Positions 1 to 6,365 of a stretch of DNA of 10,845 bases are shown piece after piece. Numbering within the stretch: the first letter of the stretch is position 1; each line of letters begins with the position of its first letter. The stretch lies in contig CAKUDW010000046.1 in the NCBI GenBank assembly GCA_934645275.1, positions 1 to 10,845 of the forward strand. Reading direction: 5' to 3'. The translations under genes were made by a program, and so were the position numbers. The notes under the pieces are model-generated. The model was not told where the DNA came from. It was given only the letters and a program-made list of their open reading frames with translations, and ran no database searches. The DNA is from an uncultured Clostridia bacterium (GTDB lineage: Bacteria; Bacillota_A; Clostridia; Christensenellales; Aristaeellaceae).

Positions 1-950
1 GTGAAGAAGTGCTCGGCGTGAAGGATGTTTCCAAGGGTTTCGATGGTCGTACGCTGTTTGAACACTTCAGCCTGCAGTTGCGGCTGGGTGATCGCGTGGC
101 GATCATCGGGCCGAACGGCGTGGGCAAATCCACACTGCTGAACATCATTGCGCGGCGGCTTCAGCCGGACAGCGGCACGGTGGTATTCGGATCAAATGTG
201 GATATGGGTTACTATGAGCAGCATCAGACCCGTCTTAATCCCGAAAAGGACATTCTGAACGAGGTTTGGGATGAATTTCCGCGGCTGGAAATGGATCGCA
301 TCCGCAGCGTGCTGGCGCTATTCCTCTTTACGGGCGATGATGTGTTTCAACCCATTAAAACTCTCTCCGGGGGCGAAAAGGGTCGTGTGTCGCTGGCTAA
401 GCTGATGCTGCGCCACGACAACCTGCTGCTGCTGGACGAACCGACCAACCATCTGGACATGGACAGCCGTGAGGTACTGGAAGGCGCGCTGGAGGATTTC
501 GACGGTACGCTGCTTACCGTGTCGCATGACCGCTATTTCATTAACCGCGTGGCCAATCGCGTGGTGGAAATGAATGCGGACGGCGCGCGCGAATATCCTG
601 GCAATTACGATGATTATCTGGAAGCGAAGCGCCGCGAGGCGGCGGGCATTGCGCTGGAAGAGAATGACGGTCGCACCAGGACACAGATTGACCGCGAAAA
701 GCGCCGCGCCCGCATGGCCGCAGCTGAAAAGCGTGCGATTCAGGACAGGCTGAAGGCCGCCGAGACTGCCATTGCCGACGCCGAGGCAGAAATTGCACGG
801 TTGGAAGCGCAGATGGCCGATCCGGAGACCTATAAGGATGCGGAGAAGGCGCAGGAGATTGCGCGCCAGCACCGCGAGCGCAACGCTTCAATGGAAGCGT
901 TGTATGCCGAATGGGAAGCAGCTTCTGAAGCGGCAGCTGAACTGGAATAG
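1..950 (+). CDS. ABC-F family ATP-binding protein, 3' part (5' end outside window)
   Basis: This is the C-terminal portion of a soluble ABC-F ATPase. The family acts on ribosomes (translation factor or antibiotic protection) and does not transport. The reading frame is open from base 3 to the left edge, so the first nucleotide-binding domain and the inter-domain linker lie upstream. Visible parts of the second ATPase domain are the Walker A GPNGVGKST (nt 108-134), the signature LSGGEKGR (363-386), Walker B with the ABC-F hallmark LLLLDEPTNHLD (423-458) and the H-switch SHDR (522-533). After a YPGNYDDYL segment comes a charged, Ala/Glu/Arg-rich coiled-coil tail of about 95 residues (nt 660-947), as in Uup/YdiF-type members. 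There are no membrane segments. The stop codon abuts a terminator hairpin. The family is secure; the subfamily and any resistance role cannot be judged from this half. Confidence 0.93.
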   Translation, partial: EEVLGVKDVSKGFDGRTLFEHFSLQLRLGDRVAIIGPNGVGKSTLLNIIARRLQPDSGTVVFGSNVDMGYYEQHQTRLNPEKDILNEVWDEFPRLEMDRIRSVLALFLFTGDDVFQPIKTLSGGEKGRVSLAKLMLRHDNLLLLDEPTNHLDMDSREVLEGALEDFDGTLLTVSHDRYFINRVANRVVEMNADGAREYPGNYDDYLEAKRREAAGIALEENDGRTRTQIDREKRRARMAAAEKRAIQDRLKAAETAIADAEAEIARLEAQMADPETYKDAEKAQEIARQHRERNASMEALYAEWEAASEAAAELE

Positions 951-990
951 AACGATACCCCGGGCGATGCTTGCCTGGGGTATCGTTTAT
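951..990. terminator. Bidirectional intrinsic terminator between convergent genes
   Basis: Arms 951-965 and 973-987 pair over 15 bp with a single G-T wobble around a 7-base loop. The hairpin begins at the base after the ABC-F stop and lies 21 bases beyond the stop of the minus-strand NlpC/P60 gene, so it can serve both. The T-tracts are short on either side (TTTAT on plus), so termination strength rests mostly on the stem. Confidence 0.8.
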
Positions 991-1008
991 GTAGCTTTAA
1001 TTCAGTTT

Positions 1009-1956
1009 TCAGCCCACACGGCGCGCCCACAGGAACGCGTTTTTATAGTAGCTGGTCATACTCGTGATGGTCACGCAGCCCTTGGCGGACGAGGCGTGGA
1101 TGAACTGATTATTGCCAAGATAGATAGCCGTATGGTCGCAGGTCTGATTGCCGTTGGTCGTATCGGTATCGAAGCAGAGAATATCGCCCTTTTTCAGGGA
1201 GGATATGTCGGTAATCTTCGTATAGCGCCCATCCGCGGCCTGCGTTGCGGCGGTGCCCTTCATGTCAAAATGGGCCTTTTCCATGCAGTATTTCACAAAG
1301 GAAGAGCAGTTGAAGCTGTTGGGCGGGTTGTCGCTGCTGAGCTTGTAGGGGCGACCGAGCAACTGCTTGGCAATGTAGATGACATAATCCAGCTTTTCAG
1401 AGGTCGTCATGCTGCTGGAATAGCTAGGCGCGTTTGAGGCCGAGCCGCTCGCGTTGCCGCTTGCGCTGCTGCCTGAGGTCGAGGGCTTCCGGCTGCTGAG
1501 GTTACTGCCTGCAATATAACCTGTCACGGAGCCGGACTGGTTCTGCACGCGGTAGTAAGAGCCGCTGCGTCCCACGACATATACCGTGCTGGCCGCTGAA
1601 AGCGTGCCCAGTCGCGATGAGGACGATGAGGCCTGTTTGTACACTGGCGTGGATTTGGAGGTATAGGCCTTCACACGGTTTACCAGATTCAGATACTTGC
1701 TCTGCATATAGCCGGTGTGGCCGTTGTAGTTGATGCGCGCCCAGCCGTTTGCATAGCCGGTTATGCTTACTCGGATACCCTTGACGGCGCTCACCGAGGC
1801 TTTGGCCGAGGTAGAGGGCACGTTGTACACCCGCGCCGAAGAGGAATTGATCTTTGCTTTTACGGAGGCGGCTAATGCCTGTGAACAGCACGCCATAGTC
1901 ATAAGGATAATTAAAACGGCGGCAAAGCAGCGTTTAGCTGCGCCGGATAATTTCAT
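1009..1956 (-). CDS. Exported NlpC/P60 peptidoglycan endopeptidase with two SH3 domains
   Basis: This encodes a 315-residue secreted cell-wall hydrolase expected to cut peptide stems of peptidoglycan. Residues 1-29 form a signal peptide (K2/K8/R9, hydrophobic core, cleavage after ALA at 27-29). Two bacterial SH3-like repeats follow at about 32-92 and 94-155, each ending in a G-Y-(M/I) strand, and probably bind the wall. A Ser/Gly/Ala linker (156-185) leads to the NlpC/P60 domain (186-315). The catalytic triad fits Cys217 in FNCSSFVKYC, His275 in CDHTAIYLG and His287 in FIHASS. I chose the ATG at 1956 because AGCAGGTG sits just upstream; the in-frame TTG at 1977 would put that site inside the gene. 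The gene is monocistronic, with its own promoter and a shared terminator. The family assignment is firm; which peptide bond is cut is not visible. Confidence 0.93.
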   Translation of the reverse strand: MKLSGAAKRCFAAVLIILMTMACCSQALAASVKAKINSSSARVYNVPSTSAKASVSAVKGIRVSITGYANGWARINYNGHTGYMQSKYLNLVNRVKAYTSKSTPVYKQASSSSSRLGTLSAASTVYVVGRSGSYYRVQNQSGSVTGYIAGSNLSSRKPSTSGSSASGNASGSASNAPSYSSSMTTSEKLDYVIYIAKQLLGRPYKLSSDNPPNSFNCSSFVKYCMEKAHFDMKGTAATQAADGRYTKITDISSLKKGDILCFDTDTTNGNQTCDHTAIYLGNNQFIHASSAKGCVTITSMTSYYKNAFLWARRVG

Positions 1957-1997
1957 GGATACACCTGCTTTCAACACTATATATCGTAGCTGAGACT

Positions 1998-2026
1998 ATT
2001 ATATTACAACAATATGTCAAAATCAA
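1998..2026 (-). promoter_or_regulatory. Sigma-A-type promoter of the NlpC/P60 gene
   Basis: On the minus strand, TTGATT (2021-2026) and a perfect TATAAT (1998-2003) are separated by 17 bases. The start point should lie near 1991, giving a leader of about 35 nt with the ribosome binding site before the ATG at 1956. A TTGACA at 2015-2020 is only 11 bases from the -10 and is not used in this reading. Confidence 0.75.
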
Positions 2027-2109
2027 GCTGCCTGAGCATATTTCTGAACAATTTACGAAAAATTACGCAATAATTCCATCCGCCTGTGAACAAAATCGGT
2101 AAACCGCGC

Positions 2110-2138
2110 TTGATTTACAGCGGATTTGCGACTATAAT
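2110..2138 (+). promoter_or_regulatory. Sigma-A-type promoter of the psuK-psuG operon
   Basis: TTGATT (2110-2115), a 17-base spacer and TATAAT (2133-2138) form a near-consensus promoter. The start point should be near 2145, about 39 nt before the psuK ATG. Both hexamers and the spacing are identical to those of the divergent NlpC/P60 promoter roughly 85 bases away on the other strand. Confidence 0.8.
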
Positions 2139-2165
2139 AGCTTGTGGTTTCCAAGGCAGTATGTC

Positions 2166-2173
2166 GGGAGGGG
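2166..2173 (+). promoter_or_regulatory. Ribosome binding site fixing the psuK start
   Basis: GGGAGGGG ends 10 bases before the ATG at 2184. It selects that ATG over the in-frame TTG at 2142, which would lie upstream of the predicted transcription start and of this site. Confidence 0.7.
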
Positions 2174-2183
2174 ATGCCGCGGT

Positions 2184-3119
2184 ATGACGCAGAAGAGAAT
2201 TGCCGTAATTGGCGGCGCAAATGTGGATATCGGCGGCTTTGTCCGCGATACGCTGCGCATGCACGATTCCAATATCGGTACTGTACGCCTGACGCCGGGC
2301 GGCGTGGGCCGCAATATCGCTGAAAATGTGGCGAAGCTCGGCCTGCAAACGGAGTTCGTGGGTGCAATCGGCGGCGATGCCAACGGTGAAATGCTTCTGG
2401 CCGATTGCCGTAAAAAGGGAATCGGCACGTCGCGCTGTCTGTTGGCGGCACAGGGGCGCACTTCCGTGTACATGTTTATCGATGATGAGCGCGGTGACAT
2501 GTGCATTGCCGTGAACGATATGGAAATCCAGGGTAGGCTTACGCCCGCGTTTTTTCAGGATAAGCTCGAATGGCTCAATGCCATGGACGCGGTTGTGTTG
2601 GAAGCGAATCTTTCGGCCGAGACACTGGGCTTTCTGGCAAGAGAGCTGCGCGTGCCGGTGGTCGCAGATGCGGTGTCCGCCGTTAAGGCCGGGCGGCTTG
2701 CCGCGGCCCTGCCGGGGTTGAGCGCCATAAAGCCTAACCGCTACGAGGCGGAGGCGCTCACTGGCATTGCAGTGACCGGGCCGGACAGCGCGCGTTGCGC
2801 TGCGCAGGCACTGCTTTCGAGAGGCGTGCAGCGCGTGTATCTGACGCTTGGCGCACAGGGTGCTCTCTGTGCTGAAGCAGGCCGGGCCTATCTGCTGCCG
2901 TCCCCGGCGCACGACATCGTAAACGCTACGGGCGCGGGCGATGCCTTCACGGCTGCCGTGGCCTGGGCGCAGGCGCAGCGCATGTCCCTCGAGCAGTGCG
3001 CGCGCGCGGGCATGGCGGCTTCAGTCGTTGCGGCGCGGGCTGCGGAATCGGTCAGCCCGGAAATGAGCGCGGCGGCAGTGCAGGCTCGCATGGCAGAAAT
3101 CGAAATTCAGGAACTGTAA
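2184..3119 (+). CDS. psuK: PfkB-family carbohydrate kinase, pseudouridine kinase
   Basis: This 311-residue cytoplasmic ribokinase-like enzyme probably phosphorylates pseudouridine to pseudouridine 5'-phosphate with ATP. Family marks are the N-terminal substrate strand GGANVDI (10-16), the first PfkB signature around PGGVGRNIAENVAKLG (38-53), an IKPNRYEAEALTG segment (182-194) and the second signature DIVNATGAGDAF (244-255), in which Asp253 is the expected catalytic base with its GAGD anion hole. Length is typical of the family. Kinase sequence alone leaves ribokinase, adenosine kinase or fructokinase open. The pseudouridine assignment rests mainly on the next gene being psuG, 22 bases downstream in the same operon, the partnership known from Escherichia coli. 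It starts at the ATG behind GGGAGGGG. No nucleoside transporter (psuT) lies beside it. Confidence 0.88.
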   Translation: MTQKRIAVIGGANVDIGGFVRDTLRMHDSNIGTVRLTPGGVGRNIAENVAKLGLQTEFVGAIGGDANGEMLLADCRKKGIGTSRCLLAAQGRTSVYMFIDDERGDMCIAVNDMEIQGRLTPAFFQDKLEWLNAMDAVVLEANLSAETLGFLARELRVPVVADAVSAVKAGRLAAALPGLSAIKPNRYEAEALTGIAVTGPDSARCAAQALLSRGVQRVYLTLGAQGALCAEAGRAYLLPSPAHDIVNATGAGDAFTAAVAWAQAQRMSLEQCARAGMAASVVAARAAESVSPEMSAAAVQARMAEIEIQEL

Positions 3120-3125
3120 AGTATT

Positions 3126-3132
3126 AAGGAGG
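3126..3132 (+). promoter_or_regulatory. Ribosome binding site fixing the psuG start
   Basis: AAGGAGG is a full Shine-Dalgarno match, 9 bases before the ATG at 3142. The in-frame ATG at 3133 directly abuts this site with no spacer, so 3142 is the better start. Confidence 0.75.
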
Positions 3133-3141
3133 ATGATTGCA

Positions 3142-4053
3142 ATGAAGTTGAACGCATATCTGGATGTTGCGCCTGAGGTCAAGGCGGCACTTGAAAGTGG
3201 GAAGCCCGTGGTGGCGCTGGAATCTACTATTATTTCCCACGGTATGCCGTATCCGCAGAATGTGGAAACGGCGCTGAACGTGGAGAAGATCGTGCGCGAA
3301 AACGGCGCGGTTCCGGCCACGATCGCAATTATCGGCGGCCGCCTGAAGGCGGGTCTCTCAAAGGATGAAATTACCTACCTGGGCAAGAAGGGCTATGCCG
3401 TGACCAAGGCTTCCAGGCGCGATTTGCCGGTGCTGGTGGCGCGTGGCGAGGACGGCGCGACTACCGTGGCCACCACGATGATCATTGCTGAGATGGCTGG
3501 CATTCGCGTGTTTGCCACTGGCGGCATCGGCGGCGTGCATCGCGGCGCAGAGGTGACGATGGATATTTCCGCCGACCTTGAGGAGCTGGCGCAGACCGGC
3601 GTGATGGTCGTATGCGCGGGCGCAAAGTCCATTCTGGATCTTGGCCTCACGCTTGAATATCTTGAGACCAAGGGCGTACCGGTGATTGGCTATCAGACCG
3701 AGGAGTTGCCCGCGTTCTATACCCGCAAGAGCGGCTTCGGCGTGGACTATCGGTTGGATACGCCCGAAGAGGTAGCTGCTGCCTTCCGCGCGAAGCTGGA
3801 AATGGGCCTGCGTGGCGGCATGCTGGTGACCAATCCGATTCCGGAGCAGTATTCGATGGATCCCGACGTCATTAATAAGGCGATTGAAGAAGCGCTGGCC
3901 GATGCAAAGGCTCAGGGCATTCATGGTAAGGCGACTACGCCGTTCCTGCTGGCGAAGATTAAGGATATTACCGGCGGCGACAGTCTGGCCTCTAATATTC
4001 GCCTGGTATACAACAACGCTGAGCTGGCTGCGAAGGTCGCCGCGTCGCTGTAA
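3142..4053 (+). CDS. psuG: Pseudouridine-5'-phosphate glycosidase
   Basis: This 303-residue cytoplasmic enzyme of the PsuG/IndA family breaks the C-C glycosidic bond of pseudouridine 5'-phosphate to give ribose 5-phosphate and uracil. The alignable hallmarks are all present: Glu27 in ALESTIISHGMPYP, Lys89 in AVTKASRRDLP, the metal-site Asp141 in TMDISADL, Asp145, and the Schiff-base Lys162 in CAGAKSILD. These correspond, with an offset of four, to Glu31, Lys93, Asp145, Asp149 and Lys166 as I recall them for the Escherichia coli enzyme. The glycine-rich stretch TGGIGGVHRGAEVTMD (126-141) is characteristic. It is the second gene of the operon, 22 bases after psuK, with its own strong Shine-Dalgarno. 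The 3' UTR carries the tandem structured repeats. The assignment is very secure. Confidence 0.96.
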   Translation: MKLNAYLDVAPEVKAALESGKPVVALESTIISHGMPYPQNVETALNVEKIVRENGAVPATIAIIGGRLKAGLSKDEITYLGKKGYAVTKASRRDLPVLVARGEDGATTVATTMIIAEMAGIRVFATGGIGGVHRGAEVTMDISADLEELAQTGVMVVCAGAKSILDLGLTLEYLETKGVPVIGYQTEELPAFYTRKSGFGVDYRLDTPEEVAAAFRAKLEMGLRGGMLVTNPIPEQYSMDPDVINKAIEEALADAKAQGIHGKATTPFLLAKIKDITGGDSLASNIRLVYNNAELAAKVAASL

Positions 4054-4069
4054 TACATTCACTTAAAGA

Positions 4070-4129
4070 GAATTGTCGGCGTCTCCCTTCAGAAGCCACC
4101 GACCCGCAAGACTCTGGTTTTGTTAATTC
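4070..4129 (+). repeat. Structured 60-nt repeat, copy 1 (three-way junction)
   Basis: This is the first of two direct copies with a 70-base period (60-nt unit, 10-nt spacer). The unit closes on itself through GAATT (unit positions 1-5) and AATTC (56-60). Inside are stem 1 (6-16 with 24-34, starting GTCGG and ending CCGAC) and stem 2 (37-42 with 49-54, GCAAGA with TTTTGT). Stem 1 has three mismatches here (11-29, 13-27 and 16-24). An alternative outer stem for this copy pairs AGAGAAT (4067-4073) with ATTCTCT (4132-4138). It starts 16 bases after the psuG stop. I do not recognise the family. Confidence 0.8.
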
Positions 4130-4139
4130 TTATTCTCTG

Positions 4140-4199
4140 GAATTGTCGGCGTCTCTCTGCTAGAGCCGCCGGCCCGCGAAACGCTGGTTTTGCTAATTC
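4140..4199 (+). repeat. Structured 60-nt repeat, copy 2 (three-way junction)
   Basis: The second direct copy is identical to copy 1 at 49 of 60 positions. Of the 11 differences, five fall in loops (unit positions 17, 20, 22, 23, 44), four keep a pair (33, 39, 41, 54) and two turn mismatches in copy 1 into C-G pairs (24, 29). Stem 1 therefore has ten pairs interrupted only by the T-C at 13-27. The four pair-keeping changes exchange Watson-Crick and G-U pairs in plus-strand RNA; on the minus strand the G-U partners would be C-A mismatches. Both copies together are enclosed by CTTAAAG (4062-4068) and CTTTAAG (4205-4211). Confidence 0.8.
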
Positions 4200-4210
4200 C
4201 TGCCCTTTAA

Positions 4211-4260
4211 GCGAACCGCGCCCGATTGAAGGAATCGAGCGCGGTTCGCTTTATTTATTA
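4211..4260 (+). terminator. Intrinsic terminator of psuK-psuG
   Basis: Arms 4211-4227 and 4233-4249 pair over 17 bp with one C-A mismatch around a 5-base loop, followed by the T-rich tail TTTATTTATTA. The tail overlaps the last codons of the minus-strand licD-like gene, which ends at 4251. In the minus direction the stem is followed by TTAAAGGGC and lacks a T-tract, so it works best for the plus strand but may also slow the convergent transcript. Confidence 0.85.
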
Positions 4261-5072
4261 GTGGCTTCTGTGTAACTTGCCGCATGCGTGCCTACGCGGG
4301 CGTGCTCCGGCGGCAGCTGCATGTAGTCGCCGTAAAGGCGGGTGAGATAAAAATCCCAGCCGCAGGGCGCAGGCAACTTTAGTCCCTCAAATTCTACATC
4401 TACTGCATGGTCAAATACCTCGGCGGGCATTCGTTCGCGGGCACCGTAATGCGTTACCATTGAAACGCCGCGGAAATCGCGGGCATCGTAGGGCTGGCGC
4501 TGCGCAATGCGGTTCATTTTCAGCGCCAGGGCATGCGTGTTCAGCGGTAGCCAGCCCAACAGCGTGCGCAACAGAATTTTAGCCGTACGCCAGCGTTCAA
4601 CGTCGGATATGCGCTTGCGCCGCGGAAATTTGCACAGCACATCCAGCAGCCGAATTCGCGCGAAGAAAAGGCGGCTCGCCAGTTTGCCTGTGGGCATGCC
4701 GTCGATGGGAAAAATGTCGATGTAAATCGCGTCAGTATCGCCGTCGAACAGACCGCTTCCCTGTGTGCACGTGTGCGTGTCGGTCATGCGCGCCCAGGGG
4801 CGGCAATAGTCGGGACAATTTTCTGCGCTGTGGAATTGATAGCGTCCTTCAGGCATCGACACATCCAACAACTTCATATAGTCGGCGCGCGGCAGCATCA
4901 CGTCTACATCGTCGTCCCAGGGGATGAAACCTCGGTGGCGGATCGCGCCCAGCAGCGTGCCGCCGGAGAGGTAGTAGTTCAGGTGGTTTTCGCGGCACAC
5001 GGCGTCGAAGGCTTCGAGAACGCCCAGACAGCGCAGCTGCACTTCGCGTGTGGATAGTTCGGCAGAGCTCAT
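4251..5072 (-). CDS. LicD-family phosphotransferase (phosphocholine or polyol-phosphate type)
   Basis: This 273-residue protein belongs to the LicD family of nucleotidyltransferase-fold enzymes, which transfer phosphocholine or polyol phosphate from a CDP-activated donor onto surface glycans or teichoic acids. Its core motif at 33-58 reads YYLSGGTLLGAIRHRG, then FIPWDDDVDV, with the Gly37-Gly38 pair and metal-binding Asp53/Asp55/Asp57. YIDIFPIDG follows at 117-125, and a typical end segment YLTRLYGDYMQLPP lies at 242-255. There is no signal peptide or clear membrane helix, so it works at the inner face of the membrane. It starts 18 bases after the stop of the upstream glycerophosphotransferase gene, with GAGGT before the ATG, so the two are co-transcribed. 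The donor is not readable from sequence: the partner gene favours a polyol phosphate, and no choline uptake or activation genes (licA/B/C) are in view. Confidence 0.9.
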   Translation of the reverse strand: MSSAELSTREVQLRCLGVLEAFDAVCRENHLNYYLSGGTLLGAIRHRGFIPWDDDVDVMLPRADYMKLLDVSMPEGRYQFHSAENCPDYCRPWARMTDTHTCTQGSGLFDGDTDAIYIDIFPIDGMPTGKLASRLFFARIRLLDVLCKFPRRKRISDVERWRTAKILLRTLLGWLPLNTHALALKMNRIAQRQPYDARDFRGVSMVTHYGARERMPAEVFDHAVDVEFEGLKLPAPCGWDFYLTRLYGDYMQLPPEHARVGTHAASYTEATNK

Positions 5073-5090
5073 TTTAGCAAAGTACCTCGG

Positions 5091-6281
5091 TCATTTTAGT
5101 TTATCCGCAATATATTCCGCCACAGAACGCGCAGCGTGACCGGTCTCGGCCTCGCCGTAGAACTTCAGAATGGCTTCGCAGTTTTCGCGCGCTGATTCGG
5201 GCGTGCAGCGCATGATCAGCGCATCCATTGCCTCCGGCGTGTCAGCTACCCAGTAGGGCGAATCCTTCATGTCAAAATACAGCGCGCGGTTGTTGCCCGT
5301 GTAGTCATCCAGGTCGTCCTGGTAGAGAAAGATGGGCCGCCTGAGCAACACGTAATCGCCCGCGCAGGAGGAATAATCCGTAATCAGCGCGTCGGAAATC
5401 AGCAGCAGCTCGCCCATTTCCGGGTAGGCACTGGCCTGGATCAGCCGTGAGTCGGCCGCCGCGTCGATGCCCCTGGACATATAGTGCGCGCGCACGAGGC
5501 ATTTCCACTTCGCACCTGTGGCTGCTTCCAGCGTATCCAACACGTGGCCGAGCTCCAGATGCGCGTGCTGCACACGGTTGTAGCGGAAGTCCACATCGCG
5601 GAAAGTCGGCGCGTACATCAACAGGCGGGTATCTTCATCTACACCCAGCTTCTTGCGAATGGCGCGCGCTTCGGCGGGGTCGTTGCGCAACAGAATATCG
5701 TTGCGCGGATACCCGACCTTCATGATTTCACCGTGGTAGTGGAAGGCAGAGTGAATCTGCATTTCGCCGTATTCCGAGCCGCAGATGAACAGCGCGGCTT
5801 TTTCTTCAATCCCGCAGTTCAAACCGCCTGGATTGTCGTAGCCTACCTTTTTGAAGGCACGGTCGCCGTGCCAGGTTTGAATGTAAATCTGGTTTTCGCC
5901 GGGAAACTTTAGATAAAAGCGCTTGTTGAAGTTATCCACCACAACTCGAGCACGGGCAAGGTGCGCCATGCCGCGCGTCGAGGTGGCGCACACCACGCGC
6001 ACATAATCTGGAACATCGTATTTTTCCGCGTCGTGCGGCCGTGCGAACAGCCACACGATTTCCGTCTGCGGGCGCAGCGCATGCAGCGCCTCAGATATGT
6101 AGCGCGGATTATCATTGTAAGCCTGATGGTTGAATGAGCTGAATACTGCCTCGTTGTAATTAATGCCGCCCAGGCCGCGCGCGAGTGTGATGACGCTGTT
6201 GCGGTAGGCCGCGAACACCGGGCCGAGCTTCAGATACATTTTCTTAGAGCGCTTAACCAGCCGCTTGAGGCCTGTGAGCAT
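5091..6281 (-). CDS. CDP-glycerol glycerophosphotransferase family protein (TagB/TagF-like)
   Basis: This 396-residue enzyme of the Glyphos_transf family transfers glycerol phosphate (or another polyol phosphate) from its CDP derivative to a wall or membrane glycan, as in teichoic acid synthesis. Visible motifs are QTWHGDRAFKKVGYD (135-149) with His138, MYAPTFRD (222-229), VRAH with His266, and LLISDALITDYSSCAGDY (293-310), the binding loop for the CDP-polyol donor. His138 and His266 match the two histidines expected in the active site. The basic, amphipathic N-terminus (KRLVKRSKKMYLKLG) suggests peripheral membrane binding. The ATG at 6281 is chosen because GAAGGAA precedes it by 9 bases; the open frame continues upstream to 6359, but that extension covers the promoter. 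It is the first gene of a two-gene operon with the LicD enzyme. Whether it primes, polymerises or decorates is unknown. Confidence 0.92.
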   Translation of the reverse strand: MLTGLKRLVKRSKKMYLKLGPVFAAYRNSVITLARGLGGINYNEAVFSSFNHQAYNDNPRYISEALHALRPQTEIVWLFARPHDAEKYDVPDYVRVVCATSTRGMAHLARARVVVDNFNKRFYLKFPGENQIYIQTWHGDRAFKKVGYDNPGGLNCGIEEKAALFICGSEYGEMQIHSAFHYHGEIMKVGYPRNDILLRNDPAEARAIRKKLGVDEDTRLLMYAPTFRDVDFRYNRVQHAHLELGHVLDTLEAATGAKWKCLVRAHYMSRGIDAAADSRLIQASAYPEMGELLLISDALITDYSSCAGDYVLLRRPIFLYQDDLDDYTGNNRALYFDMKDSPYWVADTPEAMDALIMRCTPESARENCEAILKFYGEAETGHAARSVAEYIADKLK

Positions 6282-6329
6282 AATAAATCGTTCCTTCGCA
6301 ATTTCACTGGGGTGGCGTGAACCGCATTC

Positions 6330-6359
6330 AGTGTAGCATTCACACGCCGCTTTTGTCAA
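6330..6359 (-). promoter_or_regulatory. Promoter of the glycerophosphotransferase-licD operon
   Basis: On the minus strand, consensus TTGACA (6354-6359) is followed after 18 bases by TACACT (6330-6335) with the extended -10 dinucleotide TG one base upstream. The start point should be near 6323, about 42 nt before the ATG at 6281. The -35 lies just past the stop of the upstream permease gene, so this pair can be expressed independently of it. Confidence 0.75.
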
Positions 6360-6365
6360 GCGCGC

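Noticed and set aside
772..1437. Plus-strand open frame of 221 codons spanning the ABC-F end and the NlpC/P60 gene
   Set aside because: It runs through a strong terminator hairpin and overlaps two secure genes in other frames.
2015..2020. Perfect TTGACA on the minus strand as the -35 of the NlpC/P60 promoter
   Set aside because: It is only 11 bases from the TATAAT; the TTGATT at 2021-2026 gives the proper 17-base spacer.
3358..4062. Minus-strand open frame of 234 codons inside psuG
   Set aside because: It is antisense to a gene with all catalytic residues conserved and shows no domain or start signal of its own.
4070..4199. The two repeats as a CRISPR array or insertion-sequence ends
   Set aside because: Only two copies, 60 nt long with a 10-base spacer and 11 differences, do not fit CRISPR. 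There is no transposase, and the copies are direct rather than inverted.
6345..6365. Short CGCTT/AAGCG hairpin after the permease gene as a terminator
   Set aside because: Five base pairs with no T-tract, overlapping the -35 of the next operon, is too weak to call.
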